Shown here: one piece after another, positions 44,397 to 55,230 of the stretch | Position numbering within the stretch: the first letter of the stretch is position 1 | Layout of the letters: each line of letters begins with the position of its first letter | From: Nannochloropsis salina CCMP1776 | Lineage: Eukaryota > Sar > Eustigmatophyceae > Eustigmatales > Monodopsidaceae | Length of the DNA: 64,000 bases | Reading direction: 5' to 3' | NCBI GenBank assembly: GCA_004565275.1 | Contig: SDOX01000019.1 | Span: 988,340-1,052,339, forward strand | Made by a program: the position numbers and the translations under genes | Notes under the pieces: model-generated | Databases searched by the model: none | Told to the model about the DNA's origin: nothing | Seen by the model: the letters and a program-made list of their open reading frames with translations, nothing else

Positions 44397-46196
44397 CTTG
44401 TCGCCAAGCTTGTTCTGAGCAAGCTCCAGGCTCGAGCCACTGGTGAGGTTCGCGGTCGCCGTGATTGACCGGGTGATGGCCGCACGTTTGCACGCCGTGA
44501 ATGGAAAATGGGAGAAGAAAAGGCCTACTGAGGAAGGTCTGGGCGTTTGTACAACGCTTAGTGTCGCAGTCTACGGGGTAAGAGTAATCTCAGGTCCAGG
44601 CGCGAGGCAATTGCTTGTGGTGCTGTCGGTTCTGCTCGAGCTCGTCACGTCCGATTTAAAACGCTGCTCTGTCGCGAAACCAGTATACTACAACTAGATG
44701 AAATCTGTGTGATTTATAAAGTATACACAAAGGCGTCGTGAGGGCTTGGAGAGTTTTCTTTTCCGCGCTGGATGGAACGCCCGTGTGCAGTCCCCTCGCC
44801 CACGGAAAGAAAAAGAAGCACTGTCTGGTCTGGAGGGACTTGACTGTCCAGCCAAAGGGCAACGTGACATCAAACCAAGCCCAGATTGCAGCATAATTAC
44901 GTCGTACGTGTCTTAAGCCCTTAGTGCGGAATGCACTGTTTGGTGTTGTTTTGAAATGGTGGCATGGACAATGCCGAGATCACGTTGCCAGGCCGAGGCT
45001 ACACACCGCCCTGGGGAGGCTGACATCGGTGTCACACAGTGCAAAGTCCCATAACTTCGTAAACTATACGTCAGTGGATCTGTCGATCGACATGGAGAAG
45101 TATATTTAGACAAGCAAGGTAACAGGACACCCACTGTCCCCCGCCCGTCTTCCGCCCAGTCGTGCACCTGCGCACTCCAGGAACAGGAAAGGAGCGAGGC
45201 ATTCAAAAAGAGGGGGAAATGCAGGCAGAAAGAGAGCCGCCAAGAAGAGGGCACATCGCACAACAATAACAGCCGCGAACATGGTGAAAAGCAAGGCTAC
45301 ATTCAAGACGTAGAGAACACATGAAACACAACACCTCATGCTGTCGTTCCGACGTGAAACCACATCAGACCTAAAAATGTAGCGGTGCCTTCCGCCGCGC
45401 GGCGCCTCTCTCTACAAACCAGTCTCGCCGGCGATGATGACGGTGCCAGGAACACACCGACACGGGCCACAAGTGCGATGGAATACGGGCCTGCAGTTGG
45501 ACGATTCGTTCCAAGTGCGAATTTGTAGACTGGTAGTTGCCTCATGAGACCGCCTTTGATCGGAATGGCAGGCGGTATCCTGGCATGGATGGGCATCGTC
45601 CTGGGTCAAGCGGCATTGTTACGACCTTCCCCCGTGCTGGGCGAGTCGTTCAAAAAAGATGGATCGCTGTACAGGACTCGTTGACAAGGGTAGGGCGTGC
45701 AAATAGCACACAACGCTCATGAACAGGAATTTATGATGCCTTTCAATCCTATTTTTTGCCGGAACCTGCTTTCCGTGCGGCGGTGGGGGTTTTCGCACGT
45801 GTGCGACTGTCTGAGTGGTTTTGTTTGATTAAACCCTGCCTCGGCTAAACTCATTTGAATCAAGCGAATTTTGTTGTTATCAGTGTTGAAAAGTTTAAAC
45901 CATATTCTCGTCACTAACGTAGACATAGATAAAAGGGTTGGATAAAGGGAGCAGGATATTTTAACGGGCAGGCTTTAGATAATGTGGATGATGACTCGAA
46001 GCGAAGGTGCGAGAGACGACAAGAAAGAAGTTGCCATGAACTTCAGACGATCCAAATAATTTGTTTGCACGCAGCAGATCTGAAGTTTTGACTGAAGTCA
46101 TCCTGTTGGGTCACTTTTTTGCTTTGTTTACTTTCATTGTCGGATTCGAGAGGGTGCCTTTCCAGCGGCCCAGCATCCTCCGCCCCGCATGTCTTT
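44397..46196. other. Long intergenic region upstream of the sulfotransferase
   Basis: About 1.8 kb lie between the sulfotransferase start and the helicase stop, both on the minus strand. Frames on both strands were examined. Apart from the small plus-strand frame at 45544-45684 listed separately, no protein was recognised. A minus-strand frame at 45363-45106 has a hydrophobic N-terminus but no family signature. Confidence 0.4.
45544..45684 (+). CDS. Candidate microprotein with one membrane segment
   Basis: This 46-codon frame begins MRPPLIGMAGG, continues with a hydrophobic helix (ILAWMGIVLGQAALL) and ends with a polar tail SFKKDGSLYRTR. Composition and layout resemble small single-span subunits of respiratory complexes: a short N-terminus, one helix and a basic tail. 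I do not recognise a family. It may instead be a chance frame or the last exon of an undetected gene. Confidence 0.3.
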   Translation: MRPPLIGMAGGILAWMGIVLGQAALLRPSPVLGESFKKDGSLYRTR

Positions 46197-49035
46197 TCAA
46201 CGGCGCCGATGTTTGCTTTTACTTTTGAAAGCATGATGGCTTGGTTTGCTCCGCTTACGAAGGCCTCCACCTGCCGCCGAAGTCGCCGACAAGCCGCGGA
46301 ACTTGTAGGCACTCTCCCTCTCTGTCCCAGCCATCCCTTCGTCTCCCTGATGGGGCCCTGTCCCTCCCCCTGGCTCCTCCCCTCCTTTTTTCCGGTACAC
46401 GGTGTCCAGTTCTTTGTCGAAACCTTCTGTCAACTGCAACGTGCCCGCGCTCCCACTTCCACGTGCAGTTTTGACCCGAATGGCTCCCGCTGCCTTCCCC
46501 TCGGCACGGACACGGGTCGGTTGGGCCGCTCTTTTGGCCTCCCTCGCTACACTTTTCTGCGACGTCATGGTGGCCAGCTTCCGTTTCTTGGGCAGGTCAC
46601 CGTCCTCCTCCAGACCCTGCTCCACCGCTTCCCTCCGTTCCCCTTCCTCTTCCTTCAACATCTCCATCCGCCGGCGCTTGGCCCGATTCAATCGGTGCGG
46701 TTTCTTCTTCTTCGCCGATTCCTCCAAGGCTTGTTTCTCTTTTCTGCTCAAGTTCATGGTGGAGGAGAGCGATGCACGCTGGGTCCCGAAAGCAGAGAGC
46801 TTCCCATTTCCATTCCCTTGTGCCGCTGCTTTCTCGGCGGCGGCCGCCGTCCTGACCGCCTCTTTTTCAGCCTTGCTCTGAAACCATTGCTTGGCTGGGC
46901 GTTGCATGATCTCCTCCTGATGCTCCACCAGATTCTGGGCACGTTCGGCTTCCATCTCCGCCCACCGGGCCTGACGCTCCGCCGCCTCTTCCTCCAACCG
47001 ACTTTCGATGGCCGCCTGCAGCTCCGAAACTTTCGCCTCGTAATGGGCCAAGACCGGGGGCGGCACCACCCGTGATTTGACAGTCGACGTATCCTCCACG
47101 TCCTGGACTATTTGTTTCATGAACAAACGCAGGGCATCCGGGACCAGGCTCACTGCTTTTCCTCCGCAACCGGCGCGTGCCGTCCGCCCCACCCGATGTA
47201 CATAGGTCGCGCGCGTCCGTGGCATTTCTGCGTTGATCACCGCCGCGATCCCCGAAATATCCAGGCCCCTGGCCGCCAAGTCCGTAGCCACAAGCACGTC
47301 GGCCTTGCCCTCTTTGAAGCAAAGGAGGCTCTCCAAACGTTCGGCTTGCGTCAAGTTCCCATGCAACTCCACCGCCTTGATACCCGAGAGCTCCAGCAAT
47401 AGGCGAGTCCTATGGGCATCGGCCTTCGTGTTGCAAAACACCAAGGTCCGGGTCTTGAATGTGCGAGCCAACAAAGCCAGAAGGATGGCGTGGCGGTGCT
47501 CCTCGCCGCCTTTGCCTCGCACCCGCACAAATTCCTGCTCCAAACGGGGGGCGACCTGGAGGGAGACGTCCACCCGGACCCGGACAGGCCGGTTCAAAGC
47601 CAGGACTGCCAAGGCATCCACTTTAGCCGTCATGGTGGCCGAGAACAACAAGGTTTGGCGTTGGCGGGGGCACTCTTTCACCAAGGACTCGACCTCCGCC
47701 GCGAACCCAAGGTCGACGAGCTGGTCAACCTCGTCGAGCACTAAGATCTCTAGATCGTCCACAGAGACACCGGGTGAGTTCATCAAATGATCCAGCATCC
47801 GCCCCGGCGTACACACGACAATGTCTGGCCGGGCCCGAAGCTCGCTTTCCTGGACCCGCATGTTCTTGCTGCCGCCCACCACCAGGCAGGTGACCATATC
47901 CGTGTACTGGCTCAAACGGCTCAGCATCGAGTGGGTCTGTACGGCAAGCTCCCGGGTCGGGGACAGGATCAAGACACGCGTGGCCGCCACCCGCTTGGGT
48001 CGAAACAAAAGGCGTTCCAGGATCGGAAGGGCGAAAGCTGCAGTCTTGCCTGAACCCGTCACGGCCGAAGCACATACGTCCTTTCCAGCGAGCACGACGG
48101 GGATGACGGCGGTTTGAATGGGGGTGGGGTTGACGTACCCCAGGGACTCGATGGCCCGCAGGAGCGGACGGGAAAGGTTGAGTTGGGAGAAGAGGACAGC
48201 GCCCCCGGGACCCGACGCCTGGATGCGCAGGTCGTCGCTGAGCTCCTGAAAGAATTCCTTGGCTTTTGGGTCTGCGTCCGTGTCTTCCGGCACAGGCAAG
48301 CCGTCGTTTCCCGACCCTTTTCGCCGTTCTTCCAGTTTCCGCCGTTCCTTTTCCTGCAATCGCCCTTCCTTGTCCTCCAAACGTTGTTTTCGCCGCGCTG
48401 CTTTCACCAGCGCCTCCTCCGTGTTTAAATCTTTGACGGCATCCGCCACCAATCCCTCGCCTTCCTCGTCCCTTTCTCCCTCCCCCTCATCCTTGTCACC
48501 CCCCACTAAGGCCGCTGATTGCTTTTCTATCTCACTCGTCCCCTCTCTCGCCACACCCAGACCCAACTTGACCAATGCCTCCTTGAAGTCCCACTGTGCC
48601 TTGCCGCCAAAACCGTCATCTGCCTCCTCAAACGCAAACGAGGGGTCCATCTCTGACGCCTTCTTCCTCTCTGCCACCCCATTTTGTTTCTTTTCATTCT
48701 TCTTCAGCTGTTTTTGTCTCGGTCTTTTTGCATCGATCGATTCAGGGCGGGTTATCTTGGCAGCCTTGGCCTCTTCTTCATCCCCTTCCTCTCGGTCTTC
48801 AGCTACTACCTGCAAGCAACACAAGGCACGGCAGCAAAATTTGAATGGTGAGATTAGGTATGAAGCCATAAAAAATCAAACAAAGGAAATTTTACGACCT
48901 GTTCCCTAAAAACCTGAGATAAATATGCGAACACAACAGCTCCAGGGGACCCTCCCCGCGCTATCCAATCATGCGTACCTCCTCATCATCTGAGTCCAGC
49001 GTCAGGACAAGGCCATCTTCGGTGTACTTTACCAT
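46197..49035 (-). CDS. DRS1: DEAD-box RNA helicase of the Drs1/DDX27 type
   Basis: Two exons (49035-48979 and 48809-46197) encode 889 residues. The 19-residue first exon ends LTLDSDDEE at a GTACGC donor. The acceptor restores an acidic-to-basic N-terminal region. The helicase core begins with the Q motif (FSQLNLSRPLLRAIESLGYVNPTPIQ), then motif I AVTGSGKT, PTRELAVQ, TPGRMLDHL, motif II DEVD where DEAD is usual, motif III FSATM, then VFCNTKADAHR, TDLAARGLDI and HRVGRTARAG. The C-terminal 250 residues are lysine/arginine-rich and coiled-coil-like (RLEEEAAERQARWAEMEAER), matching the Drs1/DDX27 subgroup that acts in 60S ribosomal subunit assembly in the nucleolus. LTO1, also linked to ribosome function, is divergently placed upstream. 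Confidence 0.93.
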
Positions 49036-49544
49036 ACTTGGTGGTTGTCCTACCTTGCTATGATTGGTTAAATTTTCTTGGAGGGTTATAAGCGTGTATT
49101 CGAGCGTTAGTGCTTGAGTGGCGACGGCGACGATAGAGGGTGAGGAGGTAAGCCGCATGAAAATTGTCTTAAACTTCCATGTGCAGCCGCAGAGGTCTTT
49201 ACAAGCTTCCACTCATCCATTTCTAGGAAACTCTGGGCATATCTTGGCTTAATAGTTCCTTCACGAAGCATATAGGCATGGTGGGAAGTGTGGGCCATGG
49301 ATACTTCTGCGATGCATCCTCGTTTCATGTTCCACTGTTCCGTCCCTCACCCGGGACAGCCTCCTTGTGTGGTAAATCCACTCTTAGGTTTCATGATCAA
49401 AATTATCCCCCACAATGAATATTTCTTTGCTATTTTAGGCGTGCTTTGGGCCCCGTGTGTCGACCGTTGTCTTGCGTCGGTCGCAAAGTAGATTCTCCGT
49501 CACATCAAACAACGGTCCTTTCGACCCCACCGCCCATTACGCGC
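49036..49544. promoter_or_regulatory. Divergent intergenic region between Drs1-like helicase and LTO1
   Basis: About 510 bp separate the two start codons, so both promoters should lie here. No reading frame in it looks real. Confidence 0.4.
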
Positions 49545-50653
49545 ATGACAAATGCTGAGGAAGCGAGGCATACAAGCAGCTTGGATCTTGATGTAGTAGT
49601 ACATTTGGATGAGACCTGGTATCAGGAAGGTTACCAGGAAGGGGGCGAGGCGGGAAGGAGACGAGGCCGTCGAGAGGGACGCGCAGTTGGGTACGTCCGC
49701 ACTATAAGCAGAAAAAGTCTCATGAGAGGAAGGTTGTCCGGGGGATTTACGCGTAGGGGGGAAATTGTATGGTTTGGGGGCATCTCTATATTAAGCTTTC
49801 GCTTCAAAAGCGAAATAGTACCAATGGAAGTTTTGTTTGAAGCATGGAAGTCAAGAGATACGGCGTCTGAAGGATAAGAAGAGGGAGTATCAACGAGGTT
49901 TAGACGCAAGCTTTATGAAGTTATAGGTTCGGATAGGACATACAATAAAGACCATTGACAAAATAAGGCAATAATCCTCTTTCCTCCCCCTTATTTGCAC
50001 AGCAAAGCTAAGGGTTTTGAAATTGGATGCGAACTGGGGTTCTACAAGGCATGCAGCCAGATCTGGTTGTTTGTCATAAAAGACAGTAATACAGGAGAGG
50101 GAGAAAAAGTGAGGAGCAAGGAATTTGATGAGATCGCGGCTGCAAAGGCTATCATGGACACAACGGCTGCGCATAGGTTCGTTTTTGGAGCTTGTGTGAG
50201 TAAGTTGGGAGTATTTTTGTTTTTTTAAAAAACGTATATTAAGTATTCTCTCGCGGATAGAGCTGATCTGAAATTAGATGTGGTCTTGAGATCAACATTT
50301 TTCCTTTCGAATGGACAGGGCCATCAGGACATTAGAGGGCATCATAAAGATCGTGCAAGACTTTCCTCGACAGGTGTGTTTACATCGGAATCAATATATT
50401 TCGGAGTTTGCACAGCCATTGCAGTTCAGGAAATGTGCACGAAATGTTGATATTTTCAAATGCATGCCTTTGCTTTCACAACACCCCGCAGAACGTTGCT
50501 GATGTTGATATGGCCGCGCACGTACAACGGCTTCGAGCCAAGTTTCGAGCGGTTACTTCCATGTTGGGTATCTCCGTCAAATTTCCTTTGCATATGTCAG
50601 GCCGGATATCGGATGGGGAGACTGCGGGCGGGGTGGGAGCACTGTCCTTTTGA
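49545..50653 (+). CDS. LTO1: LTO1 homologue (adaptor for Fe-S insertion into ABCE1/Rli1)
   Basis: Four exons (49545-49690, 50003-50176, 50319-50373, 50492-50653) give 178 residues. The LTO1/YAE1 signature is a run of glycines every fourth residue: G29, 33, 37, 41, 45, 49, 53, 57 and 61 (YQEGYQEGGEAGRRRG... then FEIGCELGFY). The first intron falls inside the G49 codon, and splicing keeps the spacing exact. The C-terminal helices (RTLEGIIKIVQDFP, then HVQRLRAKFRAVTSMLG) match the end of LTO1. The protein ends in LSF, which fits the [LIM]-[DES]-[WF] tail recognised by the cytosolic Fe-S targeting complex. LTO1 with YAE1 delivers Fe-S clusters to the ribosome-recycling ATPase ABCE1. Donors are GTACGT, GTTCGT and GTGTGT; the second is weak, and a better GTGAGT 26 bp later breaks the frame. 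Confidence 0.88.
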
Positions 50654-51198
50654 AACATAATTATACAGATGAAAAGCAAGAATAGGTGGGGATAGATAAG
50701 ACTGCGCTGGTGTACATGACATGGTCGGTACAAAAATGCAGTCATTGATGAATATAATTGGAAAATCTTTTTACAAGACGACTAGGTGTGCAGAATTTGC
50801 ATAAACAAATATGAGAAGATCGCATTATTTCTTTCGGCTCTTCTTTTCGGATTTGAACTTTTTGCTTTGCCTGTCTTGTGAACGTTTATACGCCGCAAAC
50901 GCAATCAGCTCCAGTATCAAAAGTAAAGTGCTGAATTTGGTTGGTTTCTATTCACTGTTAGCTTAATGAGCTCTTCAGGTGATACGTTGTTGCTTCTGCA
51001 CATCTCCAAAGCTTTGAACTTTTAAACGACTTGCCGTTAACTTTTCAAACGATTCTTGGAGACTCTTCCACTCTACTTGCGATTTGTGCGGCAGGTCAAG
51101 CTGGCCAAGGATGTGTCAATTTCAAAAGTGGTCGAACTTTCTTTATTCGATTTTCCTCATCCAATTTCGCATTCCTGGGACGCACAGAGATTTAGGCC
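50654..51198. other. Intergenic region between LTO1 and the reductase
   Basis: About 545 bp of AT-rich sequence lie between two plus-strand genes. No protein, RNA gene or repeat is recognised. Confidence 0.45.
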
Positions 51199-52576
51199 AT
51201 GGCCGGCGACATTGCCCCAACAGGCACAAAGTTCACTCCTACTAATCCTGACACAAGTGGAATTATTGTGACAGTCACGGGAGCGGCAGGATACCTTGGT
51301 GAACACTTGGTCAAGACACTTTTAGAAGCTGGCTATACCGTGCGAGGCACCGTGCGCGACGTGGACGATCTAGAGAGGCTTCAGTGCTTGAAGTCCCTTC
51401 CCGGTGCCCCTGAGCGTCTCAGCCTCTTTGCAGCTAATCTCCTCGTTCCTGGCTCCTTCGATAAGGCTGTAGAGGGAGCCACCTACGTGCTTCATTCCGC
51501 TTCACCGGTAGCTCTGGAAGTTGTCGCTGATCCCGAGGGAACTCTTATTCGTCCCGCCGTGGAAGGGACCCAGAATGTCCTCACCTCAGTTCACAAGTCG
51601 ACCAGTGTTAGACGCGTTGTATTGACAGGCTCGTTTCGGTCGATTTTTGGCCTGGGCGACGATCATCCGAAGGGGTATGTCTATACTGGTACGTCAATAC
51701 CTCACTCTTTCTACGTTTCCTTTCTCGCATTGTATCCCTTTTATAAGCATAAGGGTGGTGTGTTTCTATCGGAAATGGGCCGAATGTAACCATCGTGAGC
51801 CCTCAATAAAGCTTCAACACCCTCCTGTCAAATCCTTTTTTGGGGGCAGAGGAGGATTGGAACGACAAGTCGTCTTTGGACAACAATCAGGGCTACGCTT
51901 TGAGCAAGACACTGGCAGAAAGAGCGGCATGGGCATTTGTGGAACGCGTCTCACCGACTTCTTGGGACATGGTGGTTCTAAATCCAGGCCTCATCTTCGG
52001 CCCACTTCTTAGTCGGTACCACACGGATGCCTTCTCAGTTCAATTTTTTAAGCAGGTAGAAGAAAGTAGACGGGAGAAACCTTTTTGGGGTGGAAGGACA
52101 GGATTGGTGATATCATGCCTAAAGTATTGACTTCTTTTCGATTTCTTCTCCTCTTCCAGCTTGTTACAGGCGAATTGCCCCCCGTCAAGCTTCCATGGGC
52201 CGTTGTAGATGTTCGAGATGTCGCCATTGTACACGTGCGTGCCTTCCAACACGCATCTGCTCGTGGTCGCTACCTAGTCACCAGCGGCACATACAGCCTT
52301 CGAGAAATGTTGGACTGCGTGCGAGATAAAATCTGGAGGCCACTCTTCCGTGTTTCAGTGCCTAAGCCCTTATTGTGGATTGGTTTCTACACTGGATTTG
52401 TGGGGAAGAGGCTTGCGAAAGAGGACATTCAACATAACGTCGGTTTCCGGATTTTGTTCGATAGTAGCAAAGTCAGAAAAGAGCTTTTACCTGAAGGCTT
52501 CAGGGTGCCGAGACAGACATTTAGAGACATGTATGAGAGCTTACAGGAGCACAAAATAATAGGTCATTTTAATTGA
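51199..52576 (+). CDS. NAD(P)-dependent reductase of the DFR/CCR (extended SDR) type
   Basis: Three exons (51199-51688, 51850-52055, 52160-52576; donors GTACGT and GTAGAA) give 370 residues. The Rossmann fold starts VTVTGAAGYLGEHLVKTLLEAGYTVRGTVRD, the glycine motif and following arginine of extended short-chain dehydrogenases that prefer NADP(H). The active-site region is GYALSKTLAERAAW with the YxxxK pair, preceded by VVLTGSFRSIFG supplying the serine region. The family block WDMVVLNPGLIFGP follows, then WAVVDVRDVAIVHVRAFQHASARGRYLV. This is the dihydroflavonol-reductase/cinnamoyl-CoA-reductase/methylglyoxal-reductase group. Algae without flavonoids carry such enzymes, probably for aldehyde or sterol-like carbonyl reduction, so the substrate is open. 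The middle exon is required: without it the YxxxK catalytic block is lost. Confidence 0.92.
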
Positions 52577-53108
52577 ATGTGTACAATTTAGGTCTATGAT
52601 TGTTGCTGAATATGATTTTGTGGCAGAACATCACGTGGCTTCCAAGTCGACATTCGGCGGTCTGAGGATGCAAATCCAACGTAAAGACATTTGATACACG
52701 GTAAGTGCACGAATGTGCTTCGAAGCATAAATACATCACAAGGGTGCAAATTTTGTCTGCATTTTTTTTTCTTCCAAAATGAATGAGATTATAATGAATC
52801 TGGATAAAACGAACAAGAAATTCCGAATGGGGAGCACAAGTCGGTAGGTTTGCCTTTCTTTTCCGGTCTCGAGCCAAAAGGCATCTTGAATGGAGAAATT
52901 TTCGCGCCATATGAAAGAGTACACATTGCCAGTACAATGCTCGTCAAAAGTAGACAATAATGCTGTCAGGCAGGAGAAAAATCCGACGGTTGAAGGGTGG
53001 GGGGGCCGGAGCTGCCGGCGTTACGGAAACGGTCGGGAGCGCGCGCGCCGCTGCACCTGCCCTCCAAAATCTTAGATAAAATAAAAAAACATTGACTTCG
53101 TAACATTC
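52577..53108. other. Intergenic region between the reductase and the PP2C gene
   Basis: About 530 bp lie between two plus-strand genes. A G-rich patch (53000-53015) and short frames are present, but nothing is recognisable as a gene. Confidence 0.45.
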
Positions 53109-54620
53109 ATGGCTTCGCGTGCTGCATTTCTGTTGTTAAATCTCATTTCCATGTACACTCTTCTATCTTTGTGCACGCATATGCATGTCAGGGAACACTG
53201 GAAGCGTTCTGGTCTCGGAGACAAAAGACAGCTTATTAACTTGGGAGCCCATATGACGGATACCGACCCTACCGGCTGTCGCACAACGCGGAGCACACGT
53301 TCCTGCACATCAGCAAGTATAGCAGAGAGGACACAAGAAGAAGATGCTGTCAATTGCATTTCGGTGGAAAAAGGGGAGGAAACCTTTATCCATGGAGAAA
53401 AGCACGAAGTGGAGTTTATCGACATCCCCGAGTCCCCTTCGCCTGTTGGCTCCATCCCATCGAATACCCGTGCCAGTTTGGGTAAAGCACGGAGGAAGCT
53501 TAGCGTAGTAAGCACGAATGCGCTTGTGGACGGCATTCATGATATTCGCTTAGACGAAACGTTAAACGTAGACAAACAAAAAGGGAGCGTGCTACCCTGC
53601 CTCGTTAGTGCCTACGCTGGCAAAAGCCAGAAGGGTTTTGCACCGTACCACCGCCGGAAAAAGAACCAAGATGCCTTAATCATGGCAGAAGAGCCGCACA
53701 CGTCCACTCTTTTCTTCTGTGTACTGGATGGCCATGGCGAATTTGGAGAGCTGGTGTCAGGCTTTTTTCAACGCGAAATGGCTCGAAATTTATTCGCGCA
53801 CGACCATTTTGAGCAAGATCCTCGTCGTGCCGTAATTGAGGTAGTAGCGGCATTGGAAAGCGCCCTGGTACAAGACCGGAGGATAGACACGGCCTTTTCG
53901 GGGACCACCTTGACGGCCGTATTATTGCGAGGGGATCGTGTGTTGGTGTTCAATGTCGGAGATTCCCGCGTCACTGTGGCATTGCATGACGCACCCAACA
54001 CCGCAGACGCTAGCGTTAGCTCCACGAGCCGTGAAAGTTCAATGCCGATGAAAAAGGAGACTCTAGCCTGCACGCCCTCGAAAGCCCGCGGCCTTTCCTT
54101 CTTGTCCCGACGGTCTCTCTCCTTGTCCGCCGCGTCCAATTCCCCCTCCCCTCCCACCCCCCCGCTGAGATCCATTCGCCTCTCCATCGACCACAAACCC
54201 GACGTGGCCGCCGAAAAAGCCCGAATTCTTGCTGCTAATGGCCGCGTGTTCGCTGTCCGCTACGACGACGGGGTGGACGGACCCGCAAGAGTCTGGCTGA
54301 AGGACTTGGACGTGCCCGGTCTCGCCATGTCCCGATCCCTGGGTGATGTGGTCGCGCACACGGTGGGTGTTTCTTCCGAGCCGGAAGTGTTTGAATACAC
54401 CTTGGATTCGGCCCGGGACGTGTTTTTGGTCCTCGCGACCGACGGCTTGTGGGAGTTTATGTCGGATGCGGAGGTGGTGAGGATGGTGGGAGTGGCCAAA
54501 GACCCGCAGGAGGCGGTGGAAACGCTCATCAAGGAGGCAAACACCCGGTGGCTGAAAGAGGAGCAGGTGGTGGACGACACGACGGTCTGCGTGGCCTTTC
54601 TGGGGGAGTGGCGGAAGTAG
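53109..54620 (+). CDS. PP2C-type protein serine/threonine phosphatase
   Basis: One open exon encodes 503 residues. The PPM/PP2C metal-binding motifs are all present: LDGHGEFGE (D207), FNVGDSRV (D285), LATDGLWEF (D445) and VVDDTTVCV (D489/D490). The block KDLDVPGLAMSRSLGD, also typical, precedes the third motif. A serine-rich insert of about 60 residues (roughly 305-365) follows GDSRV. The N-terminal 160 residues carry no domain. Its first 25 residues are hydrophobic (AAFLLLNLISMYTLLSLC) and could be a signal anchor, but a start at the in-frame ATG at 53253 would remove it. PP2C enzymes use two metal ions to dephosphorylate phosphoserine and phosphothreonine, often in stress signalling. No regulatory domain points to a specific pathway. 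Confidence 0.93.
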   Translation: MASRAAFLLLNLISMYTLLSLCTHMHVREHWKRSGLGDKRQLINLGAHMTDTDPTGCRTTRSTRSCTSASIAERTQEEDAVNCISVEKGEETFIHGEKHEVEFIDIPESPSPVGSIPSNTRASLGKARRKLSVVSTNALVDGIHDIRLDETLNVDKQKGSVLPCLVSAYAGKSQKGFAPYHRRKKNQDALIMAEEPHTSTLFFCVLDGHGEFGELVSGFFQREMARNLFAHDHFEQDPRRAVIEVVAALESALVQDRRIDTAFSGTTLTAVLLRGDRVLVFNVGDSRVTVALHDAPNTADASVSSTSRESSMPMKKETLACTPSKARGLSFLSRRSLSLSAASNSPSPPTPPLRSIRLSIDHKPDVAAEKARILAANGRVFAVRYDDGVDGPARVWLKDLDVPGLAMSRSLGDVVAHTVGVSSEPEVFEYTLDSARDVFLVLATDGLWEFMSDAEVVRMVGVAKDPQEAVETLIKEANTRWLKEEQVVDDTTVCVAFLGEWRK

Positions 54621-55230
54621 GAGACTCCTAGGAGCGGGGGGACCTCGAGGAGAGGGCGCAGATCCTTGCCACGCTAGGACGATAGTGAAACACATGGGCG
54701 TATCGATAACAAAAAAAGGGGGAGGGTGATAGAAACGGAGATTAAAATATTCCAAATCTGAATCGTAACGTCTCTCAGCCGAAACGTATGAGGGAATAAA
54801 AACAGTCACCCCTCTTGTAAACATACAGAATTTCCAGAAGACCCTTCATTTCCATCGCTGACGCGATACGTCCTAGTAGTTCAATTTCTTTCGTGCGACC
54901 TGTCTGCCTCCGAGGTAGCTTGATTGTGGCTATGTCGATTGTTGTCGTGCTGATTCCTCGCCTGCCATCCGTCCCTGCCTTCCCTCGTCTGTGCACCGTC
55001 CCACGATCACTTTCACCTTCCTGCCAAATGCCCTATGACAATCATTTTGTCGATTTCCACTCCCCCGACCGATTGCTCTTCCTCGCGCGCACCCTTTCCA
55101 ACCAAGCATCCTTACACAACTCCCACGGGTCCCACCCCTCTCCTCCCCCCGTTCCAAACCCTCGTCTCCGCGCATTGCCCCGCCATCTTTTCGACCAACT
55201 CCCTCACAAAAATCTAACCTAATCCACCTT
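54621..55230. other. Convergent intergenic region between PP2C and RPA32
   Basis: About 610 bp lie between two stop codons and should hold both 3' UTRs. The plus strand is pyrimidine-rich from 55000. No gene is recognised. Confidence 0.5.

Noticed and set aside
45106-45363. Minus-strand frame with hydrophobic N-terminus
   Set aside because: It superficially resembles a membrane-protein start, but no family motif, downstream exon or conserved pattern could be found.
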